From the NCBI GenBank assembly GCA_903864555.1, contig CAIPGJ010000933.1, forward strand, positions 1 to 14,033: 14,033 nt of DNA, read 5' to 3'. Each line of letters opens with the position of its first letter. Positions within the stretch are counted from its first letter, which is position 1. The stretch comes from an uncultured Pseudomonadota bacterium. Lineage in GTDB: Bacteria > Pseudomonadota > Gammaproteobacteria > Burkholderiales > SG8-39. Shown here one piece after another: positions 7,938 to 13,564 of this stretch. The position numbers and the translations under genes were made by a program. The notes under the pieces were generated by a model, which saw only the letters and a program-made list of their open reading frames with translations, was not told the DNA's origin and did no database searches.

Positions 7938-9845
7938 CTAATGCAGAGTCAGGGGAACATCTGGCTGCCGGGCGGCGGCAGGGGCCGTCAGCGGCAGGAA
8001 AAGGATCATCGAGGTGCCGCGGGCCGGCCTGGAGGTGATCTCCAGCGTGGCACCGATGCGATCGGCACGCTCCTGCATGATGCGCAGGCCCACATGCGTT
8101 TCATCCGGAATCGTGCTTTCGGCAAAGCCACTGCCGTTGTCCCTCACTTCGAACCGCCAGGCGGGTTGTTGTACCACGTCCAGCCAGACACGGCTGGCCC
8201 GCGCGTGCTTGCGCACATTGGACAAGGCCTCCTGGACGATGTGCAGCACTTGCACCTGCACGTCCGGTTGCAGCGGCATGCCGTGGCCTTCGCTTTGCAG
8301 GCTGGCCTTGATGCCGCTCTGGTGTTCGAACTTGCGCAGGGTGGTGGCCAGCGCGGATTCGATGCCTTCGTCGTTGGGGCGTGTGCGGAAATGCAGCAAC
8401 AACTCGCGGACGTCGCCATAGGATTCGCGCACCCCGGTGTCTATCTCGTCCAGCACCACACGCATCTTTGCCTGGTCACCGGACTGCAGCGCGTCCTGCA
8501 TGAGCTTGACCTGGATCTTGAGGAAGGCCAGTGACTGCGCGATGGAATCGTGCAACTCGCGTGCAAGCAGGTTGCGTTCCTGCGACACGGCGGCCTCCTT
8601 TTCCAGGGCAGTGAGCCGCAGGTTTTCCATGGCACTGCCCAGGTGGCTGGTGAGCGCCTCCAGCAGGGACCGTTCGGATTCCGTGATGTTGATGCGAGCG
8701 TGAAAGAACAATTCGACTTCCCCGGTGATGCGTTCATGCATGCGTATCGGTATGGTGACCACGCTCTTGAAGCCCGCCTGCCGACACTGCCTGGCCTTCC
8801 CGTCGGTATCCTCCAGGATGGGGATGGTTCGAAAACCGGACTCTGGGCTGATGGCACCGCAGTGGCAGTCCCCGGCCAGGATGCACTGCTCGTTCTCCGC
8901 CATGCCTGCCGGCAGGCCCTCAGAGGCCAGCATTAGGTAGCGCCGGTTGGACTGGTCGGACCAGCGCACGGCCACGCCATCGGCATGCGCGATGCGCGCA
9001 ATGCTCCGGGCAAAACCGCGCGCCAGTTCATCGAGCACGGTGGACTGGGCGATCAGCGTGGTCACCTCGTACAGGCTTTGCAGGCGCTCGCGTTTTTCTT
9101 CCAGCTCGGCCGTTTTCTCCGTCACCCTGGCTTCCAGGTTGCGATACATGTACTGCAGGTGCTCTGCCATGCTGTTGAAGCCCTCGGCCAGGGTGCCGAA
9201 CTCGTCGGAGGTGACCCGTGAGACGCGCGCTCCCAGGTCGCCGCCCTGGATGCGTTGAATGGCCTCCTTGAGCTGTCCCACTGGCTCCAGCACGAAGAGA
9301 TAGCCGGTATAGAGCAGCGCCAGCGCTCCGAGGATGGCCAGTGCCATCATGCCCATCTGCAGCAGGTGCAGCAGGGCGGTCCAGCGCGACAGGTGGCGTT
9401 CCACATGCACCACCAGCGCATCGATACCCGCAACGAAGCCCGCCACGGCATCGGGGAGCGGGGCGGTTGACGCCGGCGGCCGTTCTATCCATTCCGCGCG
9501 GAAGGATCGCCAGTCGCCCTCCACGCGCGAGAACTGCGCTCGGATGGATTCGTCCCAGGGCATGAACAGCGGACGCTCCGGGTCGCCCAGGCGCAGCAGC
9601 TCAAGGCTGCCCTGAAACTCCGAGGAGAGCGCGGGCAGCTTGTCGCGTGCCCCGGTTCCGATTGCCAGCGACATCCGGTAGGCCTGCATGCGCATGCGGC
9701 CAGCTTCATTGACTGCAGCGGCACCCCCATCCAGTTGCCAGGAGACCCACAGCGTAATGCCGATCGAAACCAGTGCCAGCACCAGAAAAGGTGCGGCAAC
9801 CAGAGCCAGTTTTGCCCCGAGGTTCCAGTGCTGCTGCTTTGTCAT
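7938..9845 (-). CDS. narX: Nitrate/nitrite sensor histidine kinase NarX
   Basis: This membrane sensor kinase phosphorylates NarL when nitrate or nitrite is bound outside. Of its 635 residues, a first membrane helix lies at about 11-35 and a second at about 162-186, flanking a periplasmic sensor. The sensor opens with NEAGRMRMQAYRMS (46-59), matching the P-box ligand motif. A HAMP linker (about 187-240), a coiled region and a GAF-like central module follow, the latter with cysteines 321, 327, 329 and 354. Next come a HisKA_3 dimerisation helix with His432 in ARELHDS, and an ATPase with EALSNVRKHA, DNGSGF and HVGLRIMQERA. An in-frame TAA four codons upstream excludes an earlier start, and internal methionines would remove the first helix, so the ATG at 9845 is firm. 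No Shine-Dalgarno is visible before it. narL follows 10 bases later. Confidence 0.95.
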   Translation of the reverse strand: MTKQQHWNLGAKLALVAAPFLVLALVSIGITLWVSWQLDGGAAAVNEAGRMRMQAYRMSLAIGTGARDKLPALSSEFQGSLELLRLGDPERPLFMPWDESIRAQFSRVEGDWRSFRAEWIERPPASTAPLPDAVAGFVAGIDALVVHVERHLSRWTALLHLLQMGMMALAILGALALLYTGYLFVLEPVGQLKEAIQRIQGGDLGARVSRVTSDEFGTLAEGFNSMAEHLQYMYRNLEARVTEKTAELEEKRERLQSLYEVTTLIAQSTVLDELARGFARSIARIAHADGVAVRWSDQSNRRYLMLASEGLPAGMAENEQCILAGDCHCGAISPESGFRTIPILEDTDGKARQCRQAGFKSVVTIPIRMHERITGEVELFFHARINITESERSLLEALTSHLGSAMENLRLTALEKEAAVSQERNLLARELHDSIAQSLAFLKIQVKLMQDALQSGDQAKMRVVLDEIDTGVRESYGDVRELLLHFRTRPNDEGIESALATTLRKFEHQSGIKASLQSEGHGMPLQPDVQVQVLHIVQEALSNVRKHARASRVWLDVVQQPAWRFEVRDNGSGFAESTIPDETHVGLRIMQERADRIGATLEITSRPARGTSMILFLPLTAPAAARQPDVPLTLH

Positions 9846-9851
9846 GCACGA

Positions 9852-9892
9852 ACTTTACGGCAGGTTGCGCAAGGCCGCTTGACCCGTATCAA
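9852..9892 (-). promoter_or_regulatory. FNR/Anr-like box and -10 element upstream of narX
   Basis: TTGATACGGGTCAA on the minus strand (9892-9879) matches TTGAT-N4-ATCAA at 9 of 10 positions. TAAAGT at 9857-9852 fits a -10 box at 4/6, about 21 bases from the FNR site, close to class II spacing. This puts the start of transcription at or within a few bases of the narX ATG (9845), implying a leaderless or nearly leaderless message, which agrees with the absence of a ribosome-binding site. FNR control of a narXL operon is inferred. The box itself is a strong match. Confidence 0.6.
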
Positions 9893-10023
9893 ACAAGACA
9901 GGCCCGAATCGAGGCCAACCATGATCCCCGGCGCCATCAGGCACCAGGCTGCACAGAGCTTGCCAGCCGGCACGGATATCGAACGGACTGACTTCCTCCT
10001 TCCCGCTGATTTCGCCTGTCTGC

Positions 10024-10055
10024 TGGCGTGACAGCGCCCCTGCAGAGTCACGCCA
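10024..10055. repeat. 9-bp perfect inverted repeat, possible operator or hairpin
   Basis: TGGCGTGAC (10024-10032) and GTCACGCCA (10047-10055) are exact reverse complements separated by 14 bases. The element lies about 80 bases upstream of the candidate racemase-gene promoter, with no adjacent T-run. A regulator-binding dyad is as likely as an RNA hairpin. Confidence 0.5.
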
Positions 10056-10138
10056 TCAATGGATGTCTTGCCGGCACGGATTCATGATTCCTCCATCGTC
10101 CAGGGGTGGTGCCATCGGTTATTCCGGACGCTGTCGAT

Positions 10139-10147
10139 TGCTATACT
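10139..10147 (+). promoter_or_regulatory. Candidate extended -10 promoter for the racemase-like gene
   Basis: TGCTATACT matches the extended -10 pattern TGnTATAAT at all but one defined position. The upstream -35 region is poor (TTATTC at 10119-10124), as is common for extended -10 promoters. Transcription would begin near 10154, about 58 bases before the chosen start codon at 10212. Confidence 0.5.
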
Positions 10148-10211
10148 GAAAACAAAGGGTGCCTTTGATTCATTCAAGGCGGAAAGCGGGAAAAACATGG
10201 AGGGGGACAAC

Positions 10212-11021
10212 ATGGGCGTGCGCATCTGGCATCAGAGCTTTACCGTACTGGAAAATCTTCCGGCGTATGCCGCCGCGCTTGACGTTCATTTCAAGTCCGT
10301 GGCCCGCCCCGATACCGAGGTGGTGCTGCACGGGATGCATCGGGACACCTACCAGACCGACTACCCCGGATCGGACATCCGCTACGCCTATCTGCAGTCG
10401 TTGCATGCACAGCAATTCGTCTGGCGGGGGATACAGGCGGAGGAGGCGGGATTCGATGTCTACGCCATCCTGTCACTTTGCGATCCCATGATGGCCGAGA
10501 CGCGCGCCGTCATCGACATCCCTGTGGTTGGATATGGTGAAAGCTCGATGCTGGCGGCTACCATGCTGGGGGAGAAGTTCGGCGTCCTGATGTTTATTCC
10601 GGAGCTGCTGATCCAGTTCACGCGCAAGGTTGAAGCGGCGGGGCTGGCGCTGCGCTATGCCGGTGGCCGGCATGTGGGCTTTGCTTTCAGTGACGTTCAA
10701 CAGGCTTTTTCCGACCCGGGTCCGGTCATCGAGAAATTCCACGAGGCAGCGCGGGCATTGATTCGCGATGGTGCCGAAGTCATCATTCCCGGAGAGGCGC
10801 CCATGTGCGTGCTGCTGGCCCGCAATGGGATCAATCGCATTGATGGGGTCCCGGTGCTGGATGGGCTTGCCGCGGCAATCAAGTCGGCGGAAAGCATGGT
10901 TGATCTGCGCCGCAGTTCAGGCCTGGCCGTGGCTAGAACAGGGCACTACAGCGAAAAGCCGCCGCGCGAGCGGGTCAAGGAAATGTTGAATTTCTACTTT
11001 GGCCAACGCGCGCTTTCCTGA
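10212..11021 (+). CDS. Asp/Glu/hydantoin racemase superfamily protein lacking the canonical catalytic cysteines
   Basis: The 269-residue product belongs to the Asp/Glu/hydantoin racemase superfamily, which also includes maleate isomerases and arylmalonate decarboxylases. I chose the ATG at 10212 (MGVRIWHQSF) because GGAGGGGG stands immediately upstream. An in-frame ATG at 10197 is possible, and a longer frame from 10059 starts before the predicted promoter. The two half-domains are visible: LSLCDPMMAETRAVIDIPVVG (about 87-107) corresponds to the first catalytic segment and VIIPGEAP (190-197) to the second. In hydantoin racemases these carry Cys in CFGDP-like and GCAG-like motifs. Here the equivalent positions appear to be Ser88 (with Cys90 two residues later) and Glu195. 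The reaction therefore may not be a two-base racemisation. The C-terminal DGLAAAIKSAESMVDLRR is typical of the family. It is a single gene, transcribed away from narX. The substrate is unknown. Confidence 0.8.
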   Translation: MGVRIWHQSFTVLENLPAYAAALDVHFKSVARPDTEVVLHGMHRDTYQTDYPGSDIRYAYLQSLHAQQFVWRGIQAEEAGFDVYAILSLCDPMMAETRAVIDIPVVGYGESSMLAATMLGEKFGVLMFIPELLIQFTRKVEAAGLALRYAGGRHVGFAFSDVQQAFSDPGPVIEKFHEAARALIRDGAEVIIPGEAPMCVLLARNGINRIDGVPVLDGLAAAIKSAESMVDLRRSSGLAVARTGHYSEKPPRERVKEMLNFYFGQRALS

Positions 11022-11041
11022 AACGGGCGGTCGTCAGACCA

Positions 11042-11060
11042 TGCCGCTGCTCGAGCGGCA
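11042..11060. terminator. Weak hairpin between convergent genes
   Basis: TGCCGCT (11042-11048) and AGCGGCA (11054-11060) form a 7-bp GC-rich stem with a 5-base loop. It lies 21 bases after the racemase-gene stop and about 100 bases after the end of the convergent gene. No T-tract follows on either strand, so it may help end transcription but is not a textbook terminator. Confidence 0.35.
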
Positions 11061-11160
11061 GGACCGGGGTAGCAGCCCAATCCGTCCAGAAGGAGCGAGT
11101 GCGCAGCATCCCTGCGCCCGCCGAGATCTTTGTCTGGTCAAGCGCCACATCCTGAACCGC

Positions 11161-11715
11161 TCACAAGGGAGGCAGAGGCCGCGGGGTGCCTTCGGGGGCA
11201 TCGAAGCAATGGGCATTGAGTGTCGAGCAGACCATGCAGTAGTACCCGATCAGGGCGGTCAGCTCGATCAGCACGCCGGTGCCAAAGCGGTCCTGGGCGC
11301 GCTTGTAGAGCGCATCGTCCACGGCATGCTTCTTCAGCAGGGTGCTCGCGTAATCGTAGATCAGCTGTTCGTCCGGATCATCGAACTTGCCGGTGTCAAG
11401 GCGCAGGGCTTCAATGGTGCTGGATGAAAGGCCCATTTTCACGCCGATCGGCTCATGTGCATACCACTCGAACTGGCTGTCCCAGTAGCGGCCCGTCACC
11501 AGGATGGTGAACTCACGCAGTCGTTCCGGCAGGCTCGAATTGAAGCGCAGCACTTCGCCCATGCGCGACCAGGCCTCGGCAAGGGCGGCATTGTGCATGG
11601 CGGCCACCAGCGGCCCGGCAGGCGGCACCTTGCGCACGCCAGAAACGATCTTGTCATAGACGCGGCGCTGCGCCTCGTTCATGTCTTTTTCGGCAAGTAC
11701 CGGTATTCGAAGCAT
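11161..11715 (-). CDS. Carboxymuconolactone decarboxylase (CMD/AhpD-like) family protein
   Basis: This is a small helical protein of the carboxymuconolactone decarboxylase family, 184 residues. Its central segment GRYWDSQFEWYAHEPIGVKMGLS (76-98) has the YEWxxH-type signature with Glu83 and His87 in place of the redox CxxC found there in AhpD. The preceding LPERLREFTILVTG is also typical. The C-terminal part holds an extra CxxC (Cys160, Cys163) and Cys170, whose role is unclear. The ATG at 11715 follows an AGGGGGA ribosome-binding site. Members of this group are usually annotated without a proven reaction and often lie beside aromatic or organic-acid catabolic genes. The VOC gene lies 74 bases upstream on the same strand, so the two may be co-transcribed. 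A true 4-carboxymuconolactone decarboxylase is not supported, because no protocatechuate-pathway genes are in view. Confidence 0.8.
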   Translation of the reverse strand: MLRIPVLAEKDMNEAQRRVYDKIVSGVRKVPPAGPLVAAMHNAALAEAWSRMGEVLRFNSSLPERLREFTILVTGRYWDSQFEWYAHEPIGVKMGLSSSTIEALRLDTGKFDDPDEQLIYDYASTLLKKHAVDDALYKRAQDRFGTGVLIELTALIGYYCMVCSTLNAHCFDAPEGTPRPLPPL

Positions 11716-11749
11716 GCTTCCCCCTGGAACGAATGGATGTGTGACCTGC

Positions 11750-11781
11750 TTGTGTGTTTGCGTGCTTGCGTGATTGCGTCC
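11750..11781. repeat. Tandem octamer repeat in the spacer between the CMD and VOC genes
   Basis: Three consecutive octamers, TTGCGTGC, TTGCGTGA and TTGCGTCC (11758-11781), are preceded by a degenerate fourth, TTGTGTGT (11750-11757). The array fills much of the 74-base spacer, upstream of the CMD gene and after the VOC stop. It may be a small slippage-prone microsatellite or a cluster of protein sites. Copy number could vary between strains. Confidence 0.6.
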
Positions 11782-11789
11782 GATCTGGT

Positions 11790-12203
11790 CTAGTGGGCCG
11801 GTTCAGCCGGCATCTGGACCAGTTCAATCAAAAGGCTGCCCGTTGATTCCGGGTCAATGAAGACCACCTGCGAGCCGCCGTGGCCGGGCCTGGGCACCTC
11901 ATCCTGCAATTTCACGCCCTTGGCTTTCAGCTCCCGGATGGCCTCGAGGATGTCATCGACCTCGAAGCACAGGTGATACAGGCTCTGCCCGTTTTTGGCG
12001 AGCCACCGTCCGCTGCGGGAATCAGCGGACTTCGCCTCCACCAGCTCCAGGCTGCTTTCCCCTACGGGATACAGGGCGAGCTTTGCGATGGGTGTTTCCT
12101 GCACATAGCCCAGAGAAAGGCCAAATACTTCCTCGAGCATTTTCATGCCGGGCGCAAGCTTGTCCACCACCACGGCTACGTGTTCGATGCGCTTGATCTT
12201 CAA
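11790..12203 (-). CDS. VOC/glyoxalase-family protein, methylmalonyl-CoA epimerase-like
   Basis: This is a 137-residue vicinal-oxygen-chelate protein, soluble and probably metal-dependent. Candidate metal ligands are His8 (RIEHVAVVV), Glu53 (SSLELVEA), His77 (LYHLCFEVDDI) and Glu127 (LLIELVQ), with the spacing and motifs of methylmalonyl-CoA epimerase, which interconverts the epimers of methylmalonyl-CoA. Other CoA-thioester or lactoylglutathione-type substrates cannot be excluded. The start is TTG at 12203: no ATG is available before residue 20, and a TAA lies in frame upstream. An AGGG is found at suitable spacing and a GGAG closer in, so the rare start may lower expression. The neighbouring receptor gene lies 74 bases upstream on the same strand and the CMD gene 74 bases downstream, suggesting a small operon. 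No mutase gene is in the window. Confidence 0.82.
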   Translation of the reverse strand: MKIKRIEHVAVVVDKLAPGMKMLEEVFGLSLGYVQETPIAKLALYPVGESSLELVEAKSADSRSGRWLAKNGQSLYHLCFEVDDILEAIRELKAKGVKLQDEVPRPGHGGSQVVFIDPESTGSLLIELVQMPAEPAH

Positions 12204-12219
12204 TTCTCCAGCCCTTTCT

Positions 12220-12233
12220 TCAAACCGGTTTGA
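12220..12233. promoter_or_regulatory. Perfect 14-bp palindrome upstream of the VOC gene, operator candidate
   Basis: TCAAACCGGTTTGA is identical to its reverse complement. It lies 17 bases before the VOC start codon, between that gene and the TTT receptor. The AAACCGGTTT core with a central CG step resembles LacI-family operators. A related partial site with the AACCGGT core occurs at 13298-13304, near the receptor start. No regulator gene for it is in the window. Confidence 0.5.
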
Positions 12234-12277
12234 TCCTTCTCGACCTTAGCCGACGAGGTTGCCGAATCGGGAGCGCG

Positions 12278-13261
12278 CTATTGCTCCAGCTTGATGCCGG
12301 CCAGCTTGATGACCCGGGCATACATTGCGGATTCATTGCGCAGGTGTTCGGCATACTGCTCCGGTGTACCGCCCAGACCCTGCGTTCCGAGCTTCACCAG
12401 TTGTTCGCGCACTTCGGGCTTTTGCAGGATCTTGACGATCTCGGTGTTGAGTCTATTGATGATGGGTGCGGGTGTTCTGGCCGGCGCGAGCACGCCGGAG
12501 GCGGTTGTCTGCTCGTAACCCGGAACGCCGGCTTCCTGCATGGTGGGGAGTTCCGGGACTATGGTAGAGCGCGTCCTCGAGCCCACTGCCAGCGCACGCA
12601 GTTTGCCCGAGCGGATGTGCGTCAGCACCACGGGAAGGCTCTCCACCCCGATCTGCGCCTCGCCGCTGAGCAGGGCGATAAGGGACTGGCTCGCCCCCTT
12701 GTAAGGCACATGCATGATCTGTGCCCCTGAAATTGCCTTGAACTGCTCACCCCCCAGATGGGCCACGGAGCCTATGCCCGCCGTTCCGAAATTGAGCGAG
12801 TCGGGCTTGGACTTTGACAGTGCAATCAGGTCCCGTAGCGTTTTTGCTGGAACCGCCGGATTCACCAGCAGCAGAAACGGGCTCATCGTCACGAGTGAAA
12901 TGGGGCTGAAGTCCCTCATCACGTCATAGGGGACCGGCCCCAGATTGGGGTTGATGGTCAAGGGGCCCGGCGAACCCAGCAGCAGGGTGTAGCCATCGGG
13001 CGCAGCCTTGGCTGCCATGTCTGCGCCGATCACGCCGCCGGCACCGGCACGATTGTCGACCACGACGGTCTGCCCCAGTGTCTCGGTCAGCCCCGTGCTG
13101 ATCGATCTGGCCGTGATGTCGGTTCCGCCCCCAGGAGGGAAGGGCACGATGAAACGTATCGATCGCGTCGGATATTCCTGGGCCACGGCAGACCCGATGA
13201 CAAGCGCCACCGACATCAGAACGCCGCAAACCAACAGGCCCATCAACCGCGTTCCATGCAT
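12278..13261 (-). CDS. Tripartite tricarboxylate transporter (Bug/TctC) periplasmic receptor
   Basis: This is a periplasmic solute-binding protein of the TctC/Bug family, 327 residues, which captures an organic acid and hands it to a TctAB-type membrane permease. It begins with a signal peptide (MHGTRLMGLLVCGVLMSVAL, cleaved near AVAQ/EYP). The mature part opens with YPTRSIRFIVPFPPGGGTD, the family hallmark including the ligand-binding loop, and later shows VPYKGASQSLIALLSGEAQIG. I chose the ATG at 13261 because GAGGGAGAA stands upstream. A start at 13297 would add 12 residues before the signal peptide. Neither tctA nor tctB is beside it, so it is an orphan receptor, as is frequent in Burkholderiales, which keep many more Bug receptors than permeases. 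Its substrate cannot be read from sequence. The adjacent CoA-transferase and epimerase suggest a carboxylic acid. Confidence 0.93.
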   Translation of the reverse strand: MHGTRLMGLLVCGVLMSVALVIGSAVAQEYPTRSIRFIVPFPPGGGTDITARSISTGLTETLGQTVVVDNRAGAGGVIGADMAAKAAPDGYTLLLGSPGPLTINPNLGPVPYDVMRDFSPISLVTMSPFLLLVNPAVPAKTLRDLIALSKSKPDSLNFGTAGIGSVAHLGGEQFKAISGAQIMHVPYKGASQSLIALLSGEAQIGVESLPVVLTHIRSGKLRALAVGSRTRSTIVPELPTMQEAGVPGYEQTTASGVLAPARTPAPIINRLNTEIVKILQKPEVREQLVKLGTQGLGGTPEQYAEHLRNESAMYARVIKLAGIKLEQ

Positions 13262-13564
13262 GAGTCTTCTCCCTCGGAAATTCGAAAATGACATCACAAC
13301 CGGTCACGACGTTCTTCCCGGATGGAATGGCGCATCGCCGGTCTCTCCGATGAAGCGATCAAGATAGCATGACAGGCTTGCTGCAGTGCGAGGCCGGAAA
13401 GGAGGGGCTGGCCACCACGCCGAGGACGTTGTCGGCAAACGCTCGCGCGAGAAGTTTCCCAGGGTGTCGGTCCAGCCGGTGATGAAGACAATCTGCCTGG
13501 AACCTGGCAGCGGCACGTGCTGAGGTAAAGTTGCGCTTTTCCGGAAAACCTGTGGAGACAGAGG
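13262..13564. other. Divergent intergenic region between the TTT receptor and CoA-transferase genes
   Basis: These 303 bases should hold promoters in both directions. An AACCGGT core at 13298-13304, within an imperfect palindrome, lies about 37 bases from the receptor start. TGCTATCTT on the minus strand (13369-13361) is a weak extended -10 candidate for the receptor, with no good -35. A short inverted repeat CTGCC/GGCAG surrounds 13495-13512. Frames crossing the region show no recognisable protein, and no RNA gene is seen. Confidence 0.45.

Larger units (their letters stand above)
9846..10211. other. Divergent intergenic region between narX and the racemase-like gene
   Basis: These 366 bases separate two divergent genes. 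They hold the narX FNR-like box (9879-9892), an 8-bp palindrome TTGCGCAA (9865-9872), a 9-bp dyad (10024-10055), and an extended -10 element for the rightward gene (10139-10147). A 12-base direct repeat, GCCGGCACGGAT, occurs at 9966-9977 and 10070-10081. Open frames crossing the region, including a 69-codon minus-strand one (10051-9842) whose stop overlaps the narX ATG, show no recognisable protein features. Confidence 0.6.

Noticed and set aside
9842..10051. 69-codon minus-strand frame whose stop overlaps the narX ATG
   Set aside because: It has no recognisable protein features, and its start lies far above the likely narX promoter. Kept only as an alternative in the narX leaderless finding.
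9966..10081. 12-base direct repeat GCCGGCACGGAT (9966-9977 and 10070-10081)
   Set aside because: It is short and GC-rich, and coincidental occurrence is quite possible; it has no symmetry or position suggesting a function.
10059..10211. Longer start (10059) for the racemase-like protein
   Set aside because: The added 51 residues do not resemble the family N-terminus and precede the extended -10 promoter candidate. A strong ribosome-binding site lies just before the ATG at 10212.
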